From positions 868,001 to 932,000 of the forward strand of contig CP074381.1 of the NCBI GenBank assembly GCA_022041995.1: DNA of 64,000 bases, in the 5' to 3' direction. The notes under the pieces were generated by a model, which worked only from the letters and a program-made list of their open reading frames with translations, was not told where the DNA came from and did no database searches. This document shows, in pieces, positions 9,223 to 16,439 of this stretch (positions are counted from its first letter, which is position 1; each line of letters opens with the position of its first letter). Made by a program: the position numbers and the translations under genes. The stretch is from Cupriavidus necator. Lineage in GTDB: Bacteria; Pseudomonadota; Gammaproteobacteria; Burkholderiales; Burkholderiaceae.

Positions 9223-10002
9223 ATGGTCAACGTATCCAATCCGCCGCTTGCCGGCGCCCGTGTGCTGGTGGCCGGCGTGGCCAATGCCGATTCGATTGCG
9301 TGGGGCTGTGCCAGGGCGTTCCATGAACTGGGCGCGCAGGTCGCCATGACCTACCTGAACGACAAGGCCTACCCGCACGTGACGCCGCTGGCCGAAGCCA
9401 TTCAGGCGCCCATCCTGATGCCGCTGGACGTGGAAGACGCGCAGCAGATGACGGCGCTCTTTGCGCGTATCGAGAGCGTGTGGGGCGGTCTCGACTCGAT
9501 GGTCCATTCGATTGCGTTCGCGCCCAAGGCCGATCTGCAGGGCGGCCTGCTCAATTCATCGGCACAGGGTTTTGCGCGTGCCATGGACATCTCATGCCAC
9601 TCCTTCGTGCGCATGGCGCGTCTGGCCGTGCCGCTGATGCCGCAGGGCGGCACGCTGTTCGCTATGAGCTATGAAGGCGCCAACCGCGTCGTGCCCAACT
9701 ATGACCTGATGGGCCCGGTCAAGGCGGCGCTGGAGGCCAGTTGCCGCTACCTGGCGCACGAGCTGGGGCCGCTGGGTATCCGCGTCCACGCGATCTCGCC
9801 CGGGCCGCTGAAGACGCGCGCGGCCTCGGGACTGAAGGACTTCGACCTGCTGCTGGCCGACGCCGCCGGGCGCGCGCCGCTGGGCGAGGTGGTCGACATC
9901 ATGGACGTGGGCTTTGCCACTGCCTACCTGGCCACGCCATATGCGCGGCGCATCTCGGGCAATACGGTCTATGTGGATGGCGGCGTGCACATCATGGCCT
10001 AG
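9223..10002 (+). CDS. fabI: Enoyl-[acyl-carrier-protein] reductase (NADH)
   Basis: 259-residue FabI-type short-chain dehydrogenase, last step of the fatty acid elongation cycle (enoyl-ACP to acyl-ACP). It shows the divergent FabI cofactor loop (VAGVANADSIAWG), the Tyr-x6-Lys pair in NYDLMGPVKAAL, and the C-terminal GNTVYVDGG. The ATG at 9223 has ACAGGAG seven bases upstream and gives the standard length. It lies next to DUF3141/pta/ackA, so it may be a specialised second copy rather than the housekeeping one. It could also belong to the broader FabI-like SDR group with another substrate. Confidence 0.88.
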   Translation: MVNVSNPPLAGARVLVAGVANADSIAWGCARAFHELGAQVAMTYLNDKAYPHVTPLAEAIQAPILMPLDVEDAQQMTALFARIESVWGGLDSMVHSIAFAPKADLQGGLLNSSAQGFARAMDISCHSFVRMARLAVPLMPQGGTLFAMSYEGANRVVPNYDLMGPVKAALEASCRYLAHELGPLGIRVHAISPGPLKTRAASGLKDFDLLLADAAGRAPLGEVVDIMDVGFATAYLATPYARRISGNTVYVDGGVHIMA

Positions 10003-10090
10003 TGTCCTGTGCTGGACCGATCCGCAATTCGGATTACCATAGCCGCGTCTCGGACTCCATTGCGGTGCCGGCCACCGGCACCCGACATCC

Positions 10091-10885
10091 ATGCTTGAAC
10101 TCCAGGGAGCCATCTGGTTCCGCTCCGGCTCGCAAGACTGGGGCGGCAAGGACCGCATCGCGCTGCTCGCCGCCATCGGCGAACACGGCTCGATCACCGC
10201 AGCCGCGCGCGCGGTCGGTATCAGCTACAAGGCCGCGTGGGACGCCATCGATGCCATGAACAACAGCGCGGGCGAGCCGCTGGTGGTGCGCGCCGCCGGT
10301 GGCAAGGGCGGCGGCGGCACGCACCTGACCGCGCGCGGCGAGCAACTGATCCGCACCTATCGCGCGCTGGAAGGCGAACACCAGCGCTTTGTCGCGCAGC
10401 TGTCGCGCCTGGGCGAGGGGGCGGCCGACGATATCCACCTGATGAGGCGAATGATGATCAAGACCAGTGCACGCAATAAGCTGTTCGGGCGCGTGGCCAG
10501 CGTGCGCGGCGGCGCGGTCAATGACGAGGTCGTGCTGGCACTGCCCGGCGGGCAGCAGATCGTGGCCACCATCACGCATGAAAGCGTCGAAACGCTGGCG
10601 CTGGCTGAGGGCGCGGAGGCGTTTGCGCTGATCAAGGCATCGTCGGTGCTGGTGGGGCTGCCCGATCCGGGGATGCGGCTGTCGGCGCGCAACCAGCTGC
10701 CGGGGGTGGTGTCGCGCGTGATGCCTGGCGCGGTGAACGCCGAGGTGGTGATCGAACTTGACGGCGGCGGTACGGTTGCGGCGATCGTGACCAATGGGAG
10801 TGTGGAGGCGCTGGGGCTGGAAGTGGGGGTGGCTGCGGTGGCGGTGTTCAAGGCGTCCAGTGTGATCCTGGGTGTAGTGGCATGA
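10091..10885 (+). CDS. modE: Molybdate-responsive transcriptional regulator ModE
   Basis: 264 residues: an N-terminal LysR-like winged HTH (ITAAARAVGISYKAAWDAIDAMNN, residues about 36-59) followed by two TOBE/Mop repeats (SARNKLFGRV near residue 126 and SARNQLPGVV near 199), the full-length ModE layout. Mo-loaded ModE binds TATAT-type palindromes to repress modABC. Such a palindrome is present at 16024-16049 ahead of modA, so regulator and target lie in the same window although separated by lysE-type, IS and CYTH genes. Confidence 0.95.
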   Translation: MLELQGAIWFRSGSQDWGGKDRIALLAAIGEHGSITAAARAVGISYKAAWDAIDAMNNSAGEPLVVRAAGGKGGGGTHLTARGEQLIRTYRALEGEHQRFVAQLSRLGEGAADDIHLMRRMMIKTSARNKLFGRVASVRGGAVNDEVVLALPGGQQIVATITHESVETLALAEGAEAFALIKASSVLVGLPDPGMRLSARNQLPGVVSRVMPGAVNAEVVIELDGGGTVAAIVTNGSVEALGLEVGVAAVAVFKASSVILGVVA

Positions 10886-10980
10886 GGTAGTCCTGCGGCA
10901 GGAATGGGAGGATGGGGGGCATGGCGGCTGCCCCCGGCGTGCAATAATAGTCACCCAAAAAAACAGCCGTTCCACAAGCA

Positions 10981-11580
10981 ATGCACGCCGCCCTGGCCGG
11001 CTTCTCCCTCGGCCTTTCCCTGATTCTTGCCATTGGTTCCCAGAATGCCTTCGTACTGCGACAAGGGTTGCGGCGCGAGCATGTGTTCTGGGTCTGCCTG
11101 GTGTGCGCGCTTTCCGATGCGCTGCTGATCCTGCTGGGCGTTTCCGGCTTTGCCGTGATGATCCGCGAGCTGCCCTGGCTGGGTGCGGCGATGCGCTACG
11201 GCGGCGCGGCTTTCCTGATCTGGTATGGCGCGCGCAGCTTCCTGGCCGCGTGGCGCTCGAACGCGGTGCTGGATCCCAGCGACGCCGCGCCGCGACCGCT
11301 TGGGGCCACGCTGGCGGTGTGCCTGGCGTTCACCTGGCTCAATCCGCATGTGTACCTCGATACGGTGATGCTGATCGGCTCGGTGTCGACGCAGTTCGCA
11401 GGGAACGCGCGCGAATTCGCCGCGGGTGCCATGACCGCGTCGTTCCTGTTCTTCTTTTCGCTGGGCTATGGCGCGGCGCTGCTGCGGCCGGTGTTTGCGC
11501 GGCCACGCGCGTGGCAGGTGCTGGAAGTGGTGATCGGCATCACCATGTGGGTGATTGCCGCGCGGCTGCTGCTGGGCTGA
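10981..11580 (+). CDS. LysE/ArgO-family amino-acid exporter
   Basis: 199-residue inner-membrane protein with six hydrophobic segments. The N-terminal GSQNAFVLRQGLRREHVF signature and the LAFTWLNPHVYLDTVMLIG loop are diagnostic of the LysE/ArgO exporters of basic amino acids (lysine, arginine). It stands alone between modE and the IS element; the IS left-end hairpin begins only 16 bp after its stop codon, so any downstream sequence it once had has been replaced. No dedicated LysG/ArgP-type regulator is adjacent. Substrate inferred from the family. Confidence 0.88.
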   Translation: MHAALAGFSLGLSLILAIGSQNAFVLRQGLRREHVFWVCLVCALSDALLILLGVSGFAVMIRELPWLGAAMRYGGAAFLIWYGARSFLAAWRSNAVLDPSDAAPRPLGATLAVCLAFTWLNPHVYLDTVMLIGSVSTQFAGNAREFAAGAMTASFLFFFSLGYGAALLRPVFARPRAWQVLEVVIGITMWVIAARLLLG

Positions 11581-11654
11581 CCCGGGGCGCGGCAAGCCTC
11601 GTCCTTCAGGGCGAGGAAGGGTAGCGCGGACGCCGAAGGCGTCCATTACGGCCG

Positions 11655-11901
11655 TTAGTGTGGCGTCTGCTGTTGTTCAATGTACTGGCGGATGATCTCA
11701 ATGGGGGCGCCGCCACAGCTTCCAGCAAAGTAGGACGGCGACCATAGCGCACTGCCCCACAGCTTGCGCCGAATGCTGGGTAGTTTTTCTTGCGTATCAC
11801 GCGGTGAACACTTCCCTACGGTATTTGGTTACGAAGACCAAATGTACGTGCATCAGAAAGGTACAGTGTCTACCGTGCCGAATGTCGTTGTCGTCGCTCA
11901 T
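11655..11901 (-). pseudogene. tnpA: tnpA remnant (IS200/IS605 HUH transposase), internally deleted
   Basis: The N-terminal part (from ATG at 11901, including MHVHLVFVTKYRREVF) runs into a stop at 11797-11799. A C-terminal part in another frame (LWSPSYFAGSCGGAPIEII then RQYIEQQ with the catalytic-type tyrosine) ends at 11655. Normal TnpA genes of this family are about 400 bp; here only 247 bp remain, and the central segment that should carry the HUH (His-x-His) metal-binding motif is absent. The protein cannot be functional. Its start codon lies only 21 bp from the divergent tnpB start. Confidence 0.85.
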
Positions 11902-11922
11902 AGACCAAACTACACTGTGCCG

Positions 11923-13170
11923 GTGCAACGACTCCAAGCCTTCAAATACGAACTGAGGCCGACTGGCGAACAGCAGCGCGATTTGTGCCGCTTCGCTGGA
12001 TCGTGCCGGGTCGTCTATAACGAGGCGCTGGCGCTGCAGGCAGCTCGTCACGAGCGCAGCGAGAAGAAGCTCGGCTACGCTGGGCTGTGCAAGGAACTCA
12101 CGGCCTGGCGCAACGGCGCACAGCTGCCCTCGGGCCGGGTCGCATCGTGGCTTTCTGAGTCGCCAGTTCACCCCCTGCAGCAGGCGCTGAAGGACCTGGA
12201 GCGCGCCTACGCCAATTTTTTTGCGAAGCGTGCTGCGTTTCCACGGCGCAAAAAGAAGGGCCAGCACGACAGTTTCCGCTACCCCGATCCGAAACAGATC
12301 AAACTGGATCAGGCGAACAGCCGCATCTTCCTACCCAAGCTTGGCTGGCTGCGCTACTGCAACAGTCGAGACGTGCTCGGCGAAGTGCGCAATGCCACCG
12401 TGAGCCTGTCGGGCGGCAAGTGGTACGTGTCGATCCAGACAGCGCGCGAAGTCGAGCAGCCTGTGCCTCAGGCCGCCGGCGCGGTCGGCATCGACATGGG
12501 CATCGCGCGCTTCGCCACGATGAGCGACGGCAGCTTCCTCGCGCCGCTCAACAGTTTCAAGCGGCACGAAGCCCGCCTGCGCCGCGCGCAGCGGGCGATG
12601 AGCCGCAAGACGAAGTTCAGCAGCAACTGGAAGAAGGCCAGGGCCCGCGTCCAGCGCACCCATACGCGCATTGGCAACGCTCGCCGCGACTACCTGCACA
12701 AGGCCACGACCACGATCAGCAATAGCCACGCGATGGTGAGTATCGAGGACTTGAAGGTGCGAAACATGTCCAGCTCTGCAGCAGGCAGTGTCGAAGCGCC
12801 GGGGAAGAACGTGAAGGCCAAGTCGGGCCTGAACAAGGCCATACTCGATCAAGGCTGGTTCGAGTTCCGCCGTCAGTTGGAGTACAAAGTGGCGTGGAAT
12901 GGCGGCTGGTTGGTGGCAGTGCCGCCTGCGAACACGAGCCGGACGTGTCCGGCCTGCGGATGTTTGAGCGCAGAGAACCGTACGACACAGGCGAAGTTCG
13001 CCTGTGTCGCATGTGGCTACGAAGCCCACGCCGACGTGGTCGGCGCCATAAACATCCTCACACGAGGATTGCAACTGTTGGAAGGGCAGGACGATGCCCG
13101 GATAGCCTGTGGAGAGATGGCGCGGTCAGGCCACTCAGTGAAGCAGGAACCCGCCGAAGCGACTACGTAG
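11923..13170 (+). CDS. tnpB: TnpB, RNA-guided nuclease of IS200/IS605 element
   Basis: 415 residues from GTG at 11923 (GTG at 11917 is the alternative; the frame is open further upstream). TnpB proteins are transposon-encoded RNA-guided DNA nucleases, ancestors of Cas12. The complete RuvC-like triad is visible: Asp in VGIDMG (near residue 191), Glu in VSIEDLKV (near 274) and Asp in HADVVGAINI (near 369), with the four-cysteine zinc finger CPACG...CVACG just before the last. The N-terminal FKYELRPTGEQ segment and the RNRTHTRIGNARRDYLHK-like helix region are typical. With tnpA dead the element cannot move by itself, but TnpB and its guide RNA could still be made. The 3' end of the gene plus the right end would form the guide RNA scaffold. 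Confidence 0.93.
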   Translation: MQRLQAFKYELRPTGEQQRDLCRFAGSCRVVYNEALALQAARHERSEKKLGYAGLCKELTAWRNGAQLPSGRVASWLSESPVHPLQQALKDLERAYANFFAKRAAFPRRKKKGQHDSFRYPDPKQIKLDQANSRIFLPKLGWLRYCNSRDVLGEVRNATVSLSGGKWYVSIQTAREVEQPVPQAAGAVGIDMGIARFATMSDGSFLAPLNSFKRHEARLRRAQRAMSRKTKFSSNWKKARARVQRTHTRIGNARRDYLHKATTTISNSHAMVSIEDLKVRNMSSSAAGSVEAPGKNVKAKSGLNKAILDQGWFEFRRQLEYKVAWNGGWLVAVPPANTSRTCPACGCLSAENRTTQAKFACVACGYEAHADVVGAINILTRGLQLLEGQDDARIACGEMARSGHSVKQEPAEATT

Positions 13171-13273
13171 AGCATCACGTAGCGCGGTAGGAATCCTCCC
13201 ACTTTCCGGCCTTCGGCCGGCGAGCACCAGCGAGAGGGGGAGGAGGATGTCAAAGTATCGAAGCCGTGCTGCC
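13050..13273 (+). ncRNA. Putative TnpB guide RNA (omega/reRNA) scaffold and guide
   Basis: By analogy with characterised TnpB systems, the guide RNA is transcribed through the 3' end of tnpB and the right end, ending with roughly 16-20 nt of flanking host sequence. Here the hairpin at 13206-13220 and its enclosing arms would be the scaffold, and bases from 13254 onward, inside the CYTH gene, the guide. The 5' boundary is a guess; only the hairpin and the TCAA end are seen directly. Confidence 0.4.
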
Positions 13274-13757
13274 GCATGCGGCAGCGCTGGCCGACAGCGG
13301 TCCCGAGTATATCCGCCAGGACGATACCTTCTTCCCCTGCGCCAACGGCCGGCTCAAGCTGCGCGAGTTCGCCCCCGAGCGCGGCGAGCTGATCTTCTAT
13401 GCGCGTGCCGACGAGGCGGGGCCCAAGGAGAGCTTCTACATCCTGTCGCCGACGCAATCGCCGGATACCTTGCGCGCCGCGCTGGCCGCGGCGCATGGCG
13501 AGGGCGGGCGGGTGCGCAAGCTGCGCACGCTGTACCTGGCCGGCCGCACGCGCGTGCACCTGGACCGGGTCGAGGCGTTGGGCGATTTCCTGGAACTGGA
13601 AGTGGTGCTGGCCGACGACGAGCGCCTGGAGGACGGCGTGGCCGAAGCACACGCATTGCTGGCGCGGCTGGGCATTGCCGCGTCGAACCTGATTGAAGGC
13701 GCCTACATCGACCTGCTGCGCTCGGCTCAGGCCACGCGCGCCGACACCGGCGCGTAG
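13254..13757 (+). pseudogene. CYTH-domain protein (class IV adenylate cyclase-like), 5' end removed by IS
   Basis: The frame continues straight out of the IS right end (codons S-I-E-A-V-L from 13254) into a conserved CYTH protein: YIRQDDTFFPC, GRLKLREF, GELIFYARADEAGPKESFY, LYLAGRTRVHLDRVEALGDFLELE. CYTH proteins act on triphosphates (adenylate cyclase CyaB, thiamine triphosphatase). The family's opening strand with the metal/phosphate-binding E-x-K motif, about 13 residues, is absent, and no matching start is found on the left side of the IS, so an accompanying deletion is likely. A GTG at 13266 could still start a 163-residue product, probably inactive. It ends 31 bp inside the convergent modC. 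Confidence 0.75.
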
Positions 13758-14449
13758 ACCGGCGGATGGCGGCGGCTGGTGCCGCTGCCGAAGATGCGGC
13801 CCTCGCGGATTTCCAGCACGTGCTCGCCCAGTGCCTCGACGTCGGCGGGGTCGTGCGAGATCACTAGCATCGGCACATCCAGGCTGGCCTGCAGCGTGCG
13901 CAATTCCGCGCGCATGCGCGCGCGCAGCGCGGGGTCCAGCGCGGAGAAGGGTTCATCCAGCAAGACGATGTCGGGCTGCGCCACCAGCGCGCGCGCCAGT
14001 GCCACGCGCTGCTTCTGGCCACCGGAGATCTCTGCCGGGTAGTTGCCGACGATGTCCGCCAGGCCGAAGGCGTCGATCCAGCGCTGCGCTTCCGGATGCA
14101 CGGCGCCGCGGCGCGGATTGCGCCAGCCGCGCGACAGGCCGAAGCCGATGTTCTGGCCCACGGTCAGGTGCGGGAACAGCGCGTATTCCTGGAACAGGTA
14201 GGCCACGCGGCGCTCTTGCGGGCGCACGTCGATACCGGCGTCGGCATCGAACAGCGTGCGGCCGTTCAGCACGATGCGGCCGCTGTCTGGCGCCAGCAGG
14301 CCGGCGATGGCGCGCAGCGTCAGGCTCTTGCCTGCGCCCGAGGGCCCGAACAGCGCAATGCGCCGGCTGGCCGAGTCGAAATCGATATCCAGCGCAAAGT
14401 GGCGGTCGGCCGAGACCATCTGCTTGCGGATGCTGACGTGCATGCTCAT
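13727..14449 (-). CDS. modC: Molybdate ABC transporter ATP-binding protein ModC
   Basis: 240-residue ABC ATPase energising molybdate import. Walker A is GPSGAGKS near residue 35, the signature is ISGGQKQR and Walker B is VLLDEPFSALD, followed by the switch histidine in VISHDPAD. Typical ModC has about 350 residues with a C-terminal TOBE/Mop domain; this copy stops right after the nucleotide-binding domain. Molybdate sensing may thus rest with the two-TOBE ModE. The start lies 11 bp after the modB stop, so the genes are cotranscribed. Its end overlaps the CYTH gene on the other strand. Confidence 0.9.
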   Translation of the reverse strand: MSMHVSIRKQMVSADRHFALDIDFDSASRRIALFGPSGAGKSLTLRAIAGLLAPDSGRIVLNGRTLFDADAGIDVRPQERRVAYLFQEYALFPHLTVGQNIGFGLSRGWRNPRRGAVHPEAQRWIDAFGLADIVGNYPAEISGGQKQRVALARALVAQPDIVLLDEPFSALDPALRARMRAELRTLQASLDVPMLVISHDPADVEALGEHVLEIREGRIFGSGTSRRHPPVYAPVSARVA

Positions 14450-14460
14450 GGCGACTCGGC

Positions 14461-15171
14461 TCAGCGGATGCGCGGGCGCAGGCGCCGGCGTTCATAGAGT
14501 TCAGCGGGATTGCGCGCGGCGGCCGGCACCAGGCGTCCGGCGGCCACCAGCAGCAGCACGCAGGTGACGGAGGTCACCAGCACCAGCAGGTTGGCGGTGT
14601 TGTCGTCGCCGGCCTGCACCGCTTCATAGATGGCGACTGACAGCGTCTGCGTGCGCCCGGGCAGGTTGCCGGCGATCATCAGCGTGGCGCCGAACTCGCC
14701 CAGTGCGCGGGCAAAGGCCAGCAGCACGCCGGCGATGATGCCGCGCGCGGCCAGCGGCAGCGTGACGCGGAAGAAGATGCCGGCTTCGGGCACGCCCAGC
14801 ACGCGGGCGGCATTTTCCAGTTGATGGTCCACGCCTTCAAAGGCGGCGCGCGCGGACTTGAGCACCAGCGGGAAGGCGACGATGGTGGAGGCCAGCACCG
14901 CGCCCTGCCAGGTAAAGACCAGTTCGATGCCCAGGCGCGCCAGCCACTCGCCGAATACGCCACGGCGTCCCACCAGCACCAGCAGGTAGTAGCCCAGCAC
15001 CGTGGGCGGCAGCACCAGCGGCAGCGTCAGCACCGCATCGACCACGTCGCGCAGGGGCGAGCGCCAGCGCGCCAGCGCCCAGGCCGCGCCGACGCCAAGC
15101 ACGGCATTCAGCGCGGTGGCCCAGCCGGCCACCTTCAGCGACAGCAGCAGCGGTACCCAGACGGCGTCCAT
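14461..15171 (-). CDS. modB: Molybdate ABC transporter permease ModB
   Basis: 236-residue inner-membrane permease with five to six hydrophobic segments and the EAA-type loop that contacts the ATPase (ENAARVLGVPEAGIFFRVTLP, split here around residues 140-160). The VLPPTVLGYYLLVLVGRRG stretch is characteristic of ModB. It is the second gene of modABC, starting 18 bp after the modA stop. Function follows from its position between a clear ModA and an ABC ATPase. Confidence 0.92.
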   Translation of the reverse strand: MDAVWVPLLLSLKVAGWATALNAVLGVGAAWALARWRSPLRDVVDAVLTLPLVLPPTVLGYYLLVLVGRRGVFGEWLARLGIELVFTWQGAVLASTIVAFPLVLKSARAAFEGVDHQLENAARVLGVPEAGIFFRVTLPLAARGIIAGVLLAFARALGEFGATLMIAGNLPGRTQTLSVAIYEAVQAGDDNTANLLVLVTSVTCVLLLVAAGRLVPAAARNPAELYERRRLRPRIR

Positions 15172-15189
15172 GGTGCGCGCAATGCTCCG

Positions 15190-15963
15190 TCAGGGCTTCT
15201 GGAAGCCGAAGCGCGACAGGATCGCCTGGCCTTGCGGCGAGGCGACGTAGTCGACGAACTGCGCCGCTTCCTTCTGCTGGCGCGTCTGGCTGGTGATGGC
15301 GATGGGGTAGGTCACTGGCGTGCGGCTTGGCACGCGCACGGCCACCTTGACCTTGTCCGGCATCACCGCGGCATCGGTGGCAAAGACGAAGCCGGCCTCG
15401 ACCTCGCCGCGCGCGACATAGTCCAGGCTCTGGCGCACGTTCTGCGCCGGCACGCCCTTGGCGGCCACTGCGTCCCACAGCCCGGCCGCTTCCAGCGCGC
15501 CGCGGGTGTAGCGGCCCACCGGCACCGAGGCCGGGTTGCCGTAGGCGATGCGCTTCACTTCCGGGCGCGTCAGGTCCTGCAGCGAGGCGATGGCCAGCTT
15601 GCTGTCCGCGGGCACGATCAGCACCACCTGGTTGGCGGCGAAGTTGCGGCGCGAGGCCAGCGCGATCACCTTCTCGGCCTCGGCCTTGTTCATCGCCTCC
15701 TGGTCGGCCGAGGCGAACACATCGGTCGGCGCGCCCTTGATGATCTGCTGCATCAGCACGTCGGACGCGCCAAAGTTCAGCACCACGTGCGTGCCGGGAT
15801 GGGCGCGCTCGAACGACTCGGCCAGCGACTTGAAGGCATTGGTCAGGCTGGATGCTGCGGACACGACCAGGTCGGCGGCAAAGGCGGGCGGCGCGGCCAG
15901 CGCCAGCGTGGCGACGGAGGCGGCCAGCAAGAACCCGCGGCGGCAGGAACGGAAGGCAGACAT
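15190..15963 (-). CDS. modA: Molybdate-binding periplasmic protein ModA
   Basis: 257-residue substrate-binding protein. The start at 15963 gives a clean signal peptide (basic MSAFRSCRRG, hydrophobic core, AFA-A cleavage site near residue 31). Mature sequence begins with the ModA hallmark LVVSAASSLTNAF, whose serines bind the oxyanion, and contains GASDVLMQQI and the PVTYPIAIT segment. The frame is open 22 codons further upstream, but that would bury the signal peptide. First gene of modABC and directly downstream of the ModE operator at 16024-16049. Confidence 0.93.
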   Translation of the reverse strand: MSAFRSCRRGFLLAASVATLALAAPPAFAADLVVSAASSLTNAFKSLAESFERAHPGTHVVLNFGASDVLMQQIIKGAPTDVFASADQEAMNKAEAEKVIALASRRNFAANQVVLIVPADSKLAIASLQDLTRPEVKRIAYGNPASVPVGRYTRGALEAAGLWDAVAAKGVPAQNVRQSLDYVARGEVEAGFVFATDAAVMPDKVKVAVRVPSRTPVTYPIAITSQTRQQKEAAQFVDYVASPQGQAILSRFGFQKP

Positions 15964-16023
15964 CGGAATCCTCGGGAATCGGCAGCCGGCGTGTGAGCAA
16001 GGCCTGTGCGGGTGGACTGTCAG

Positions 16024-16049
16024 GCGCAATATACGTCTGTATATAGCGC
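16024..16049. promoter_or_regulatory. ModE operator upstream of modABC
   Basis: 26-bp inverted repeat: GCGCAATATA, six bases CGTCTG, TATATAGCGC, with one mismatch between arms. It agrees with the ModE consensus of two TATAT-type half-sites with GC-rich outer ends about six bases apart. It lies 61 bp upstream of the modA start, where bound ModE would block transcription, and modE itself is 5 kb away in the window. Confidence 0.85.
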
Positions 16050-16173
16050 TGCGTCAATGATGCGCCATGACCGCCGTCATGGGTATTTGAAGTGGCTTAA
16101 GTGCTGTATCAGTGGCCGCGAATGTGCCCTGGGCAGGATGGGCTGGCACCGCCCGGCGCCAGCCTCGCCGGTT

Positions 16174-16368
16174 TCAGGCCGGCGGCGTGCCTTCCTTGAA
16201 CAATGACTTCAACTGGGTGCGCAACTCAGGGGTGTCCTGATGCTGGTGCACGGCCACCGCGTGCTGGACCGCGGCTTCGAGCAGTTCGTCTTCGCTGTCG
16301 GCGCTCATTGCCACCGTGCAGTGGGTGTCGCTCGGGAACTCGCGGCAATCGATAAACTTGCGTGCCAT
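16174..16368 (-). CDS. DUF1059 family small protein
   Basis: 64 residues matching the DUF1059 pattern: MARKFIDCREFPS opening, then SADSEDELLEAAVQHAVAVHQH, a helix rich in acidic residues and histidine, and a C-terminal LKSLF segment. GGAGG lies seven bases before the start. These small cytoplasmic proteins have no established function. It stands alone between the ModE operator region and the 2-hydroxyacid dehydrogenase gene, both neighbours being on the same strand. Confidence 0.8.
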   Translation of the reverse strand: MARKFIDCREFPSDTHCTVAMSADSEDELLEAAVQHAVAVHQHQDTPELRTQLKSLFKEGTPPA

Positions 16369-16439
16369 GATGCCTCCTGACGCCGGCCCGCAGAGTGGGC
16401 TGGAGCCGGTGCATCCAGTATAGGCACGCGGGTAGCCGT

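Larger units (their letters stand above)
11597..13253. mobile_element. IS200/IS605-family insertion element (tnpA degenerate, tnpB intact)
   Basis: About 1.66 kb with divergent tnpA (minus) and tnpB (plus). Ends are inferred from subterminal hairpins: at the left, an 8-bp stem CCTCGTCC/GGGCGAGG with TTCA loop (11597-11616). At the right is a perfect CCGGCC-TTC-GGCCGG hairpin (13206-13220) enclosed by ATCCTCC/GGAGGAT arms, finishing in TCAA at 13250-13253, the right-end tetranucleotide known from IS608-type elements. There are no terminal inverted repeats and no target duplication, as expected for single-strand HUH transposition. The right end abuts a CYTH gene missing its start. The exact left boundary could differ by some bases. 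Confidence 0.82.
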
